Assembly: GCF_000716715.1 (NCBI RefSeq)
Contig: NZ_JNYJ01000059.1
Coordinates: forward strand, 3,648-67,647
From: Dactylosporangium aurantiacum
GTDB taxonomy: Bacteria > Actinomycetota > Actinomycetes > Mycobacteriales > Micromonosporaceae
Length of the DNA: 64,000 bases
Direction of reading: 5' to 3'
How positions within the stretch are numbered: position 1 is the stretch's first letter; the number at the start of each line of letters is the position of its first letter. Made by a program: the position numbers and the translations under genes. Shown here piece after piece: positions 1 to 28,439 of this stretch. The notes under the pieces are model-generated. The model had not been told where the DNA came from and made no database searches. It was given only the letters and a program-made list of their open reading frames with translations.

Positions 1-2056
1 CGTGGCCACCGGCCGGCCGGTCTGGTCGGCGACCTCCACGGCGACGGTGGCGGCGGCGGTGCGGGTGAGCCGGGCGCGGACGGCGACGGCGCCGGCGGTA
101 CGCAAGGAGACGCCTCGGAACGCGAACGGCAGCTGGGTGTCGTCGGCGCCGTCGCGGGCCAGGCCGAGGGGGTGCAGGACGGCGTCGAGCAGCGCGGGGT
201 GCACACCGAAGCGGGCCGCGTCGTCGCGGGCCGTGTCGGCGAGCGCGACCTCGGCGAACAGGTCGCCGCCGCGGCGCCAGGCGGCGCGGACGCCGCGGAA
301 CGTGGGCCCGTAGTCGACTCCGGCGCCGGCGAGGGTGTCGTAGAGCCCGTCGACGGCGAGCGGGGTGGCGCCCGGCGGCGGCCACGCGGCGAGGTCGGCG
401 GTCTCCTGCTGGTGCCCGGGGTGCAGGCGTCCGGTGGCGTGCCTGGTCCAGCCGGCGTCGGGGTCGTCGGCGGCGCGGGAGTGCACGGCGACGGGCCGGC
501 CGCCGGTGTCGTCGGGTGCGCCGACGGTGAGCTGCAGGTGCACGGCGCCCGGGTCGGGCAGCGCGAGCGGGGTGTGCACGGCCAGCTCGTCGAGGTGCGC
601 GCAGTCGAGCATGTCCCCGGCGCGCAGGGCCAGGTCGACGAGGGCGGTGGCGGGCACCAGCGGCACCCCGTGGACGGTGTGGTCCCGCAGCCACGGCTGG
701 TCGCGCAGGCTGAGGCGGCTGGTGAAGACGAAGCCACCGCCGTCGGCGAGGCCGAGCGCGGCGCCGAGCAGCGGGTGGTCGACGGGCTGCAGGCCGACCG
801 CGGCGGCGTCGGCGCGGGCGGCGGGGTCGTCGAGCCAGAACCTGGTGCGGCGGAAGGCGTACGTCGGCAGGTCGACGACGGTGCCGCCGCCGAGGACGCG
901 GCGCCAGTCCGGGGACCAGCCGTCGACGTGCATCCGGGCGACGGCGGTCATCAGGGTGAGCGGCTCGTCCCGGCCCTTGCGCATCGCCGGGACGCCGTCG
1001 ACCAGCGCGGACAGCACCCCGTCGGGGCCGACCTCCAGGAACCTGGTCACACCCTTGCCCCGGAGCGCCTCAACGGCATCGGCGAACCGGACCGTGCCCC
1101 GCAACTGGTCCAACCAGTAGCGCAGTTGCGTCACGTCCCCGGCCGAGGTGGTGGCGACCGGGATCGCCGGGGCGTGGAACGTCACCGTCGACAGCACCTC
1201 GCGGAACGCGTCGAGCATGCCGTCCATCCGGGCGGAGTGGAACGCGTGGCTCACCCGCAGCCGCTTGGTCTTCTCGAAGCCTGCCGCGACCGCGGTGACC
1301 GCTGCTTCGTCGCCGGAGATGACGATCGCGTCGGGGCCGTTGACCGCGGCGATCTCCGCGCCGTCGACCAACGCTTGCCGGACGTCCGCTTCGGACGCCT
1401 GGATCGCCACCATCGCACCACCACGCGGCAGCGCCTGCATCAACCGGCCCCGCGCCGACACCACCTTGCAGGCGTCCTCCAAGGACCACACCCCCGCCAC
1501 GTGCGCCGCCGCCAGCTCACCGATCGAATGACCGACCAGATGGTCCGGGCGCAGACCCCACGACTCCAGCAGCCGGTACAGCGCCACCTCGACGGCGAAC
1601 AGGGCCGGCTGCGTCCACCGCGTCTCGTCCAGCTCCGCGCCGTCGACCTCGCGCAGGCCCTCGATGTGCGCGCACACCTCGTCGTACGCCGCCGCGAACA
1701 CCGGATAGGCGGCGTACAGCCCGCGACCCATCCCCGACCACTGCGCACCCTGGCCGGTGAACAGCATCGCGGACCGGCCCGGGGAGACGACGCCCCGCAC
1801 GACAGCGGCGGAGGCGAGGTCGTCGAGGGCCGCCCGCAGCGACGACCGGTCGGCGCCGACGACGACGGCCCGGTGCTCCGTCGTCGTGCGCGCCGTCGCC
1901 AGGGTGAACGCGACATCGGCCGGGTCGAGGGCCAGGTCCGCGTCGAGGGCGGCGGCGAGCCGGCGGGCCTGCGCGGGGACCGTCGCCGCGGTGCGCCCGG
2001 ACAGCAGCCACGGCACGACCGGCGGCGCCGGCGCGGTGACCTCCTCGGCGGGCGGG

Positions 2057-3274
<1,218 letters not shown>

Positions 3275-3311
3275 CGGTGATCGGGACCTTTCTGGGCAAC
3301 GGTGGGCGGCG

Positions 3312-17434
<14,123 letters not shown>

Positions 17435-17520
17435 CTCGCTCGGCTCCTCATGACAGCGTGCGGGCACCCGGCGGCCGGGGACGCACGGTGGGTGGTCGGT
17501 CGGTCCTGCGGTCCGGCGGG

Positions 17521-20532
<3,012 letters not shown>

Positions 20533-20696
20533 GTCGGCCTCTCTTTCGCCGCGCCGGCGGCGGGCGACACACCGGTCGCGTCCCGCCCGCCCCTGTGGCA
20601 CGTCCGCGCCGCAAGCGTGCGGCGACGTTCTCCGGACGAAGTATGGTGCGCGGAAATCGCCCGCAGCGGCGCCGAGGACGATCTCTAGGAGAACCC
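20533..20696 (-). promoter_or_regulatory. Intergenic promoter region of the C*-A-T/PKS genes
   Basis: Non-coding 164 bp between the ketoreductase stop and the NRPS start. On the minus strand a CATACT hexamer at about 20642-20648 could be a -10 element. No matching -35 stands out. The related motif at 20685-20701 lies at its upstream end. Confidence 0.4.
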
Positions 20697-20701
20697 TTAA
20701 G
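20685..20701. promoter_or_regulatory. Candidate shared operator, copy 1 (weak)
   Basis: CTAGGAGAACCCTTAAG. It matches 11 of 16 positions of the PAS-LuxR (PimM-type) consensus CTVGGGAWWTCCCBAG and is the weakest of four related sites. It overlaps the stop codon of the ketoreductase and lies about 150 bp upstream of the C*-A-T gene. Confidence 0.3.
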
Positions 20702-21692
20702 CCGCGACGCGGGTCGCGGCGCGCATGACGTCCTCGACGAGCTCCATGGTGCGCACCATGGAGCGCAGCCCGGCCGCCTCGGCCGGGTGACCGGCGTGGT
20801 GGCCGGCGGCGACGGCCGTGGTGAACGAGGCGATCGCCGCGGACCACTGGTCCCCGGCGGGCAGGACGTGCTCCTCGGTGTGGTCCTGCTCCTCGATGCG
20901 CAGCACCGGCTGCCACGTCGCCGGGGGCGTGAACGCCCGGTCGACGGTCAGCCTGGCGGTGCTGCCCCACAGGGTGTAGGAGGCGCCGTAGGTGTGCTCG
21001 AACCCGAACTTGACGTCGGCGAGGACCCCGGCGGCGGAGACCAGCAGCGCGTGCCCGGCCACGTCGACGCCGGTGCGGCCGTCGACACGCAGGCTGCTGC
21101 CCGCGACGGTCAGGTCGTCGCCGAGCAGCAGCTGCGCGGCGCGGATCGGGTAGACGCCGGCGTCCAGGAGGCTGCCGCCGCCGAGGGCCGCGTCGTAGCG
21201 GATGTCGGTGGCCGGCAGTGGCGGGAAGCAGAAGGCGCCGCTGAAGGAGCGCAGCTGCCCGAGCCGGCCCTCGGCGAGCAGCCGCGCCACCGTGGCGTGC
21301 TGGGCGTGGTGCGGGAACGTGAAGTTCTCCCGCAGCACCAGGCCCCGGTCGGCGGCGGCCCGCACGAGCTGCCGGGCGCCGTCGGCGGACGTCGCCGACG
21401 GCTTCTCCAGCAGCAGGTGCTTGCCGGCGGCGAGGACCTTCAGGCCCCACGGCACGTGCAGCGCGGTCGGCAGCGGCAGGTAGACCGCGTCGACGTCGTC
21501 GCGGGTGAGCAGCTCGTCGTAGCCGGTGGCGGCGCAGCCGAGCTCGGCGGCGATCGCCTTGGCCTTCTCCGGGTCGCGGCTGGCGACCGCGGCGAGCGCC
21601 GCGCCGGGCTGCGCGAGCAGGGCCGGGATGCTGCGCCGCCGGGCGACCGACGAGCAGCCGAGGATGCCGAAACGCACCGCCTGCGGGCCCAT
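20697..21692 (-). CDS. Gfo/Idh/MocA oxidoreductase, probable NDP-hexose 3-ketoreductase
   Basis: A 331-residue protein with an N-terminal Rossmann motif (GILGCSSVARR) and the family signature LLEKPSA, followed by ENFTFPHH. Relatives such as KijD10 reduce the 3-keto group of NDP-2,6-dideoxyhexoses after 2,3-dehydration. The window also encodes a 2,3-dehydratase at 32210, so the pair would make a 2-deoxysugar. The ATG shares one base with the TGA of the methyltransferase (TGATG), implying translational coupling. Substrate and stereochemistry cannot be read from the sequence. Other Gfo/Idh dehydrogenases act on inositols or sugars, but the context favours deoxysugar synthesis. Confidence 0.82.
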   Translation of the reverse strand: MGPQAVRFGILGCSSVARRRSIPALLAQPGAALAAVASRDPEKAKAIAAELGCAATGYDELLTRDDVDAVYLPLPTALHVPWGLKVLAAGKHLLLEKPSATSADGARQLVRAAADRGLVLRENFTFPHHAQHATVARLLAEGRLGQLRSFSGAFCFPPLPATDIRYDAALGGGSLLDAGVYPIRAAQLLLGDDLTVAGSSLRVDGRTGVDVAGHALLVSAAGVLADVKFGFEHTYGASYTLWGSTARLTVDRAFTPPATWQPVLRIEEQDHTEEHVLPAGDQWSAAIASFTTAVAAGHHAGHPAEAAGLRSMVRTMELVEDVMRAATRVAA

Positions 21693-22480
21693 CAGGCGCC
21701 GGGCCGCACGGCCGAGACGATGTGGACGCTGCCGCCGGCGAAGACGTCCTCCTGGAACACCTTCGTGCTGAACCCCTGGGCGTGCAGCAGCTCCACCACG
21801 GCGTCGAGGTTACCGTCCACGGCGTGGACCTCGGCGACGACCCGGCGGATCCCGGTCCACTGCTCGGCGCGCAGCCCGCGCAGCACCGGCAGCTCGCCGC
21901 GCTCGACGTCGATCTTGAGCAGGCCGACGTCGGTGACGCCCTCGGTGTCCAGGACGTCGGCGAGGGTCCGGACCGGCACGGGGTACCGCTCGGCGCCCTC
22001 GCGGAACTCCCGCCAGAACTGCTCGCGGGTGTCGTCGTCGACGCCGAAGTTGTCCAGCACGGCGGCCATGTTGCGCTCGTCGTCGGCGTCGTCGCTGACG
22101 ATCGTGGCCATCATCGTGTGGTTGGGCAGGAACGTCAGCTCCGCGGTGCCCGGCTCGGCGCCGAGGGCCGCGGCGAAGACCCGCACGCCGGGCATCAGGC
22201 GGGCGGCGTTGTCGGCCAGGCACGCGTGGGTGCGGCGGGCCGGCTCGAAGGCCAGGACCCGCACGCCGGGGACCTGGTCGGTGAAGTGCAGGGCGGTGAG
22301 CCCGATGTGCGCGCCGACGTCGACGACGATGTCACCGGCGCGCAGCCCGGCGATGCCGTCGGCGTAGGGCGAGTCCTCGTTCAGGCTGGGCCAGACCAGG
22401 ACGTCCTGCGGGTTGGTGACGGCGACGAGGCGGCCGTCGGGCAGCGCGACGCGCTGCGGCTCGGGCGGTGCTGCGGTCAT
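21692..22480 (-). CDS. FkbM family SAM-dependent methyltransferase
   Basis: A 262-residue protein with the class I methyltransferase motif VVDVGAHIGLTAL and the FkbM-type LLKIDVERGELPVLRG. FkbM enzymes O-methylate hydroxyls on macrolides or on sugars. The gene lies between the glycosyltransferase (25 bp upstream) and the 3-ketoreductase, so sugar or aglycone O-methylation is likely. The ATG at 22480 is preceded by a GAAAGG-like ribosome site. An extra SAM synthetase gene at 54053 would support its cofactor demand. Confidence 0.85.
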   Translation of the reverse strand: MTAAPPEPQRVALPDGRLVAVTNPQDVLVWPSLNEDSPYADGIAGLRAGDIVVDVGAHIGLTALHFTDQVPGVRVLAFEPARRTHACLADNAARLMPGVRVFAAALGAEPGTAELTFLPNHTMMATIVSDDADDERNMAAVLDNFGVDDDTREQFWREFREGAERYPVPVRTLADVLDTEGVTDVGLLKIDVERGELPVLRGLRAEQWTGIRRVVAEVHAVDGNLDAVVELLHAQGFSTKVFQEDVFAGGSVHIVSAVRPGA

Positions 22481-22505
22481 GGATCGGCCCTTTCGCAGGA
22501 GGTGG

Positions 22506-23699
22506 TCAGCGGGTGGCGGGCGCGGCGGCGCGCAGCTCGGCCTCGACGCAGTCGGCGGCCGCGGCGGCGCCGCCCGCGGCCCGGGTGGCGTCGCGCAGCT
22601 CCAGGGCCCGGCGGCGGATCCCGGTGTCGGCGAGCATCCGCTCGATCTCGGCGCGCAGCGCCGGCGCGGTGAGCCCGCCGGGGTCGAGGACCCGGCCGGC
22701 GCCGACCTCGGCGATGCGGTCGGCGTTCGCCTGCTCCTCGGCCATCTGCGGCACGGCGAGCATCGGCACGCCGTGGTACAGCGCCTCCATGGTGCTGCCC
22801 ATCCCGGCGTGGGTGATGAACAGGTCGGCGTGCTCCAGCACGTGCAGCTGCGCGACGAACCGGCGCAGCTCCACGTTGGGCGGCGGGGTGCCGAGCGCGT
22901 CGAGGTCGACGCCGTCGCCGACGGCGATGACGACGTGCCCGCCGAGGTCGGCGCAGGCGTCCATGCAGGTGCGGAAGAACCGCGGGTTCTGGTTGTAGAT
23001 GGTGCCGAGGGTGACCAGGATCAGCGGCCGGCGCCCGTCGGTGCGTTCCCAGGTGCCGAGGAACTTGCGCTCGTACAGGCAGGGGCCGACGAACCGGTAC
23101 GTGTCGTCGAACGTCTCGCCGCGGAACTGGAACTCCCGCGGGATGAACACCACCCGCCGGGTCGCGCCGTCGCCGGTGAGCAGCTGCTTCGGGGTGATGT
23201 CGGTGCCGAGCCGGCGCAGGAAGCCGCCGAGGCGGGCCAGGAACAGCCACAGCCGCGGCTGCAGGACGCTGAGCCTGGTGTACCGCTCGCTCATCGACCA
23301 GTGCTCGTTGGAGACCAGCATCGGCGACACCTGCACCGCCGGGGTCCGCCACTCGGCGGCGAGCAGCCGGCCCCACCAGGCGGCGCTGTCGTGCACGACG
23401 ACGTCGGGCGGGCGCGGGAACGCGCCGCGCAGCACCGGCAGCAGGGCCTCGGTCTCGGCGAGGCTCGCGGCCATGGCGTCGACGAGGCTGCGGCCGGTGA
23501 ACCGGAAGGAGCGGAAGTCGCCGGCGTGGCGCTCCTCGTACTCCACGACGTCGGAGCTGACCTCGCCGACCCGGTCGCGGTAGTCGGCGGTGGTGGCGTA
23601 GGTGACCCGGTGGCCGCGGCGCAGCAGCTCGGCGGCGAGGCCGAGGGTCGGGTTGATGTGCCCGGCCGACGGCGGGGCGAAGAACGCGACGTGGGCCAC
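22506..23699 (-). CDS. Macrolide-type glycosyltransferase (GT1, MGT family)
   Basis: A 397-residue protein starting MAHVAFFAPPSAGHINPTLGLAAEL, the usual N-terminus of the MGT/OleD class, with the acceptor-site region H-x-N-P. The C-terminal donor-binding region has ITHAGMGSTMEALYHGVPMLAVPQ, followed by EQANADR. It would transfer a sugar from an NDP donor to the peptide-polyketide. The gene starts four bases after the ABC permease stop codon, so it belongs to the same transcript. Some MGT enzymes inactivate antibiotics by glucosylation, and with the adjacent exporter a self-resistance role is an alternative to deoxysugar transfer. Confidence 0.9.
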   Translation of the reverse strand: MAHVAFFAPPSAGHINPTLGLAAELLRRGHRVTYATTADYRDRVGEVSSDVVEYEERHAGDFRSFRFTGRSLVDAMAASLAETEALLPVLRGAFPRPPDVVVHDSAAWWGRLLAAEWRTPAVQVSPMLVSNEHWSMSERYTRLSVLQPRLWLFLARLGGFLRRLGTDITPKQLLTGDGATRRVVFIPREFQFRGETFDDTYRFVGPCLYERKFLGTWERTDGRRPLILVTLGTIYNQNPRFFRTCMDACADLGGHVVIAVGDGVDLDALGTPPPNVELRRFVAQLHVLEHADLFITHAGMGSTMEALYHGVPMLAVPQMAEEQANADRIAEVGAGRVLDPGGLTAPALRAEIERMLADTGIRRRALELRDATRAAGGAAAAADCVEAELRAAAPATR

Positions 23700-23702
23700 G
23701 GC

Positions 23703-24548
23703 TCAGCCTCCGTCCCGGGTCTTCGTCCAGCGGAACGTGGCCAGGCACAGGATGGCGCCGAGGACGACCCAGCCGGCGAGTGACGCGGCGACCCAGCCGA
23801 GCTGCCAGCTGTGCGCGGCCTCCTGCGCCGCGTAGCTGTCGGGCAGGAAGACCGAGCGCAGGCCCTGGCACATCCATTTGAGCGGAAAGGCTGACGCGAT
23901 CCACTGCAGCCACGGCGGCAGGTCGGTGAAGACGAGCGCGGCGCCGGAGATGAACTGCAGCACGAACGCGAACGGCGCGACGACGGCCGGTGCGGAGCGG
24001 CTGTTGCGCGGCAGCGACGACAGGGCGATGCCGCACAGGGCGCAGGCGGTGACGCCGAGGAGGCTGACCCAGCCGAACGTGAACCAGGCGTCGGCGGTGC
24101 CGGGCAGGTGGGTGCCGTACAGCAGCACCGACACCGCGATGAGCACGGCGGTCTCCACGACGCTGGTGACCAGCACCATGATGACCTTGCCGATGAAGTA
24201 CGCGGAGCGGGGCATCGGCGTCGCCGCGATCCGCTTCAGCCCGCCGCGGTCGCGTTCGATGGCGATCGAGATGGCCAGGGTCTGGAAGCCGGTGACCATG
24301 AGGCCCGTGGCGATGATGCCGGGGACCAGGTAGTCGCTGTAGGTGACGCCGGGCGCGATCTCACCGTCGAACATCGAGCTGAAGATGACCAGCGCGAAGA
24401 CGGGGAACAGCAGGGAGAACACCACGGTCTCGGTGCCGCGGAAGAACTGCAGCAGCTCCAGTTGGCCGCGGTACAGGCCGAGGGAGGCGATGCGCCGCAG
24501 CCGGGCGCGGGGCAGGCGCCGGGGCGGTGCGGCGGTCAGGGTGGTCAT
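23703..24548 (-). CDS. ABC-2 type exporter permease (DrrB-like)
   Basis: A 281-residue membrane protein with a short cytoplasmic N-terminus and about six hydrophobic segments. The SIAIERDRGGLKRIAATPM stretch is typical of the DrrB/ABC-2 family. It pairs with the ATPase encoded immediately upstream: the ATG at 24548 overlaps the ATPase stop (ATGA). The likely role is efflux of the finished compound and self-protection, as for DrrAB. Confidence 0.9.
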   Translation of the reverse strand: MTTLTAAPPRRLPRARLRRIASLGLYRGQLELLQFFRGTETVVFSLLFPVFALVIFSSMFDGEIAPGVTYSDYLVPGIIATGLMVTGFQTLAISIAIERDRGGLKRIAATPMPRSAYFIGKVIMVLVTSVVETAVLIAVSVLLYGTHLPGTADAWFTFGWVSLLGVTACALCGIALSSLPRNSRSAPAVVAPFAFVLQFISGAALVFTDLPPWLQWIASAFPLKWMCQGLRSVFLPDSYAAQEAAHSWQLGWVAASLAGWVVLGAILCLATFRWTKTRDGG

Positions 24549-25438
24549 CGGTCCTCCGTGGTGACGGCGGTGGGGGTCGCGGCGGCGCCGATCATCTGCA
24601 GGTACACGTCCTCGAGGCTGGGCCGGTGCACGGTGAGCCCGGGCGCCTCGCCGCCGAGGCTGGCGTGCAGGTCCGCGGCGAACTTCGTCGGCGTGGTGGT
24701 GTGCACCGTCCGCGGCCCGTCGGGGCCGAGCCACGACACGACGGTGGCCTCGGTGTCGCGCCCGCCGAGGGTCTGCGGCACGCCGATGTCGACGATACGG
24801 CCGCCGACGATGACCGCGACCCGGTCGGCGAGCTGCTCGGCCTCCTCCAGGTAGTGCGTGGTCAGCACGATCGTGGTGCCGCCGGCGGCGAGGTCGCGGA
24901 TGAGCTGCCAGAAGTCGCGGCGGCTGGCCGGGTCGAAGCCGGTCGTCGGCTCGTCGAGGAACAGCACGTCGGGGCGGCCGATGATGCCGAGCGCCACGTC
25001 GAGGCGGCGCTGCTGGCCGCCGGAGAGCTTCGAGGCGCGGGCGGCGCGCTTCTCGGTGAGCCCGACCCGGTCGATGAGCGCGTCGGGGTCCTGGGCGTCG
25101 GGGTAGTAGCGGGCGAAGTGGCGCACCACCTCGCCCACGTTGAGGTCCTCGAACTCGCCGGTGGTCTGCAGCACCACACCGATGCGGGCCCGCCAGTCCT
25201 CCCCGGCCCGGAACGGGTCCTGGCCGAGGACCTTGACGGTGCCGCCGTCGCGCGGGCGGAACCCTTCGAGGATCTCCACGGTGGTGGTCTTGCCGGCGCC
25301 GTTGGGTCCGAGCACGGCGAAGATCTCCCCGCGGCGCACGTCGAAGTCGATGTCGTGCAGCGCGACGGTCTGGCCGTACAGCTTGCGCAGCCCGCGCACC
25401 TCGATCGCCGGGCTGCTGTCCTCACCGAGCGGCCTCAT
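24545..25438 (-). CDS. ABC exporter ATP-binding protein (DrrA-like)
   Basis: A 297-residue protein with Walker A (GPNGAGKTTTVE), signature (LSGGQQRRLDVAL), Walker B (DVLFLDEPTTGFDP) and the H-loop (TTHYLEEAEQ). The ATG at 25438 has GGGGGG four bases upstream and lies 17 bp inside the end of the aspartate C*-A-T gene. An ATG at 25450 would add four residues but has no ribosome site. It energises the permease encoded next to it. Confidence 0.92.
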   Translation of the reverse strand: MRPLGEDSSPAIEVRGLRKLYGQTVALHDIDFDVRRGEIFAVLGPNGAGKTTTVEILEGFRPRDGGTVKVLGQDPFRAGEDWRARIGVVLQTTGEFEDLNVGEVVRHFARYYPDAQDPDALIDRVGLTEKRAARASKLSGGQQRRLDVALGIIGRPDVLFLDEPTTGFDPASRRDFWQLIRDLAAGGTTIVLTTHYLEEAEQLADRVAVIVGGRIVDIGVPQTLGGRDTEATVVSWLGPDGPRTVHTTTPTKFAADLHASLGGEAPGLTVHRPSLEDVYLQMIGAAATPTAVTTEDR

Positions 25439-28400
25439 GGCGCCCCCCATCTGTCGTGGTGCGAAGCGTTTCCCGGGCAACGGCGCTGACCCCGTCGAGG
25501 GTCGGCCGGCGGATGATGCGGCCCAGCTGCGCCATGAAGACGGCCTCGCCGCCGGGGCCGACGACCTCGTCGCAGACGCCGGCGAGCATCGCCAGCAGCA
25601 GCACCGAGTCGCCGCCGAGCTGGTGGAAGTCGGCGCCGCCGTCGAGCCGGCCGGGGTCGGTGTCGAGGACCCGCGTCCACACCTTCGCCACGGCGTCGCG
25701 GATCTCGTCGGTCCGCTCGGGTTCCGGCGCCTGTTCCGGCGCCGGGACCGTGCCGTCGAACGGGTCCGGCAGCGCCGTCAGGTCGATCTTGCCGTTGGGG
25801 GTCTGCGGGAACGCGTCGACCCGGTGCAGGGCGGCCGGGAGCAGGTACCGCGGCAACGAACCGGCCAGGAAGGCCCGCACCCGCTCCAGGTCGGTGCCCG
25901 GGTCGGCGGCGACGTAACCGCAGAGGACCTTGCCGCGGCCGGTGGGTGCGGGGCGGGCCACGACGACCGCGCGGCGCACCTCGGGGTGTGCCTCCAGGGC
26001 CGCCGCGACCTCCGCCGGCTCGACCCGGTAGCCGGCGATCTTCACCTGGTCGTCGGCCCGGCCGAGGCACTCGATCTCCCCGCTGGGCAGGACCCTGCCG
26101 AGGTCGCCGGTGCGGTAGACGCGGCTGCCGTCGGCGAGGCGCACGAACCGTTCGCCGGTGAGGTCGGGCCGCCCCCGGTAACCGCGGGCCAGCTGGGCGC
26201 CACCGATGTGCAGCTCGCCGACCTCGCCGTCGGCGACCCGGCGCCGGTCGGCGTCCAGGACGTGGACGGTGCAGTTGGCGGCGGGCCGGCCGATCGGCAC
26301 GGTCGCGGTGTCGTAGCGGCCCGCGCGGTGGGCGTGCACGACGCAGCCGATGGTGGCCTCGGTCGGCCCGTAGTGGTTGAACAGCCGGGTGCCGGGGCCG
26401 AACTGGGCCCGGGCGCGGGCGGCGACGGCCGGGCGCAGCGGCTCACCGCCGACGACCAGCAGCCGGAACCCGGCGGGGGCCACGTCGAGGCGGCCGATGA
26501 GGTCCAGGTGCGACGGGGTGAGCTTCAGCGCGTTCGCGCCGGACCCCTCCAGCAGGTGCCGCAGGGTGACGTGGCTGGGCTCGTCCGGCACGAGCACGAG
26601 CGTGGCGCCGGCGAGGGTGGACAGGAACAGCGCCGTGTTCGGCAGGTCGAACGCGGGCGAGGTGAACAGCGCGAAGCGGGTGTCCTCGTCGACGGCGAAG
26701 GCGCGGCCGGCCCAGTCGGCGTAGTTGGCGAGGGCGCGGTGCTCGATCTCGACGCCCTTCGGGGCGCCGGTCGAGCCGGACGTGTAGATCACGTACGCCA
26801 GGTCGCCGCCGGACGGCTGCGCGGTGACCGGCCCGGCGGCCTCGGCCGGCAGCTCGTCGAGGACGACGGTGGTGCAGCGGGCCGGGGTCCGCGCCTGCTG
26901 CCCGGCGCGGACCAGGCACACGTCGGCGCCGGCGGCGCCGAGCAGGGCGCCGATGCGGGCGTCGGGGTGCCCGGCGTCCAGCGGCAGGTATGCCGCGCCG
27001 GCCTTGAGCACGCCCCACAGCCCGGCGATCATCCAGCTGGAGCGGTCGGCGAGCAGGCCGACCACGCTGCCGCGCCCGGCGCCGAGCGCGGCCAGCCGGG
27101 CGGCGACGGCGTCGGAGCGGGCGTCGAGCTCCGCGAAGGTCATCGACCCGCCGGGCCAGCGCAGCGCTACCGCGTCCGGCCGGGCGGCGGCCACCTCCCG
27201 GAAGCGGTGCACGACGGTCCACTGCGGGGCGGGGCCCGGCCCGGCGGGGACCGCGACCGGCGGCGGCGGTGCCAGCGCCTCGGCGACGGCGTCCAGCGCC
27301 GCCTCCATCCGCGCGGTCACGCCGGGGCCGTCGCGCCACGTCAGGGTCAGCTCGGTGCGGCCGCCGCACTCGACGGTGTTGACCTCGGGCGCGCTGACCG
27401 CGGCGAGCAGCGGCAGCAGGTACGTGGTGCGTGCCTCGAACGTGGCCGTGGAGTGCTCGGCGAGGTCGGCGCGGCCCAGGTGCGACAGCACCGACGCCGA
27501 CGCGTGCCGGTCGCGGCGGCCGGCCTCCATGCACCGGATCAGGGTCCGCAGCGCCGGGACGGGCATCTTGAGCAGGTTCGGGTCGAGCCGCCAGGTGACC
27601 TCCCGGCCCTGCGCCATCGCGGTGAGGAGCCGCTCGTGCAGCGCCTGCCAGGGCTCACCGGCGGCGACGTCGAAGAGCTCGGTCTGCAGCAGGTTTCCGG
27701 TGGTACGGGTCTGCGGCGCGTGCCGGCGCAGGTCGAAGGCGATCGCGAAGCGGGCGGTGTCCAGGCCGTAGGCGTCACGCAGCGCGGTCGCGACCTTCGC
27801 GGTCAGCGCCGGGTGGTGGCCCTCGACGGTGCGCCGGGCCCAGACGGTGCGGTGCCGGCCGCGGCCGGGCCGCCCGAGCGGCGACGGGAACCACACGTCG
27901 GGTTTGCTCTCGGCGTTGGTGATGCCGAGGCGGTCGAAGACGTCGCCGTCGGTGATGGTGCCGGTGGCGCCGGTGAGGGGTTCGCCGCGCAGCGCCCGGA
28001 ACACGTCGGCGATCCACATCGACTTGCCCCGGCCGTCCATGACGGCGTGCGAGGCCCGGAACACCAGCGCGGGGCGGTCGCCGGGGCACCACAGCACCTC
28101 GCACCAGGCACCGTCGGCGCCCGGCAGCGGGTCGTGCAGGGCGGCGAGCGCGGTGACCGGGCCGGTGCCGCCCTCGATCACGCGGACCCTCGGCGGCCGG
28201 CCGGAGTCGACCCACCACTGCCCCTGCCGGTGCAGCCGCGTGCCGGGGTTCGCCGCTCCGGCGGCCGCGACGGCGGCGGTGAGCGCCGCGACGTCGACGG
28301 TGCCGGCGCCCTCCACGACGGTCTGGATGACCGGCGGGATCCGGCGGGGGTGGGCGACGAACCACCAGTCGGTCGCGGACACCGCCCGCTGGTAGCCGGC

Positions 28401-28439
28401 GGTCGCCGGCGCCGCGGCCCGCTGGGCCTGCGCCGTCAT
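25422..28439 (-). CDS. Monomodular NRPS with atypical condensation-like domain (C*-A-T), aspartate code
   Basis: A 1005-residue paralogue of the proteins at 17521 and 28975. The N-terminal domain has SHAVMDGRG (H131, D135) in place of HHxxxDG. The A domain has YTSGSTGAPKG, FNHYGPTEAT and YRTGD, and the carrier domain has GGDSVLLL. The specificity residues read from the A4-A5 region are DLTKVGHIGK, identical to the published aspartate code. An Asp/Glu racemase is encoded at 33628, so the substrate may be L- or D-aspartate. The ATG at 28439 overlaps the TGA of the upstream small gene (ATGA). The protein ends in the carrier domain without a thioesterase, so the loaded aspartate must be handed to another protein. 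Confidence 0.92.
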   Translation of the reverse strand: MTAQAQRAAAPATAGYQRAVSATDWWFVAHPRRIPPVIQTVVEGAGTVDVAALTAAVAAAGAANPGTRLHRQGQWWVDSGRPPRVRVIEGGTGPVTALAALHDPLPGADGAWCEVLWCPGDRPALVFRASHAVMDGRGKSMWIADVFRALRGEPLTGATGTITDGDVFDRLGITNAESKPDVWFPSPLGRPGRGRHRTVWARRTVEGHHPALTAKVATALRDAYGLDTARFAIAFDLRRHAPQTRTTGNLLQTELFDVAAGEPWQALHERLLTAMAQGREVTWRLDPNLLKMPVPALRTLIRCMEAGRRDRHASASVLSHLGRADLAEHSTATFEARTTYLLPLLAAVSAPEVNTVECGGRTELTLTWRDGPGVTARMEAALDAVAEALAPPPPVAVPAGPGPAPQWTVVHRFREVAAARPDAVALRWPGGSMTFAELDARSDAVAARLAALGAGRGSVVGLLADRSSWMIAGLWGVLKAGAAYLPLDAGHPDARIGALLGAAGADVCLVRAGQQARTPARCTTVVLDELPAEAAGPVTAQPSGGDLAYVIYTSGSTGAPKGVEIEHRALANYADWAGRAFAVDEDTRFALFTSPAFDLPNTALFLSTLAGATLVLVPDEPSHVTLRHLLEGSGANALKLTPSHLDLIGRLDVAPAGFRLLVVGGEPLRPAVAARARAQFGPGTRLFNHYGPTEATIGCVVHAHRAGRYDTATVPIGRPAANCTVHVLDADRRRVADGEVGELHIGGAQLARGYRGRPDLTGERFVRLADGSRVYRTGDLGRVLPSGEIECLGRADDQVKIAGYRVEPAEVAAALEAHPEVRRAVVVARPAPTGRGKVLCGYVAADPGTDLERVRAFLAGSLPRYLLPAALHRVDAFPQTPNGKIDLTALPDPFDGTVPAPEQAPEPERTDEIRDAVAKVWTRVLDTDPGRLDGGADFHQLGGDSVLLLAMLAGVCDEVVGPGGEAVFMAQLGRIIRRPTLDGVSAVARETLRTTTDGGRHEAAR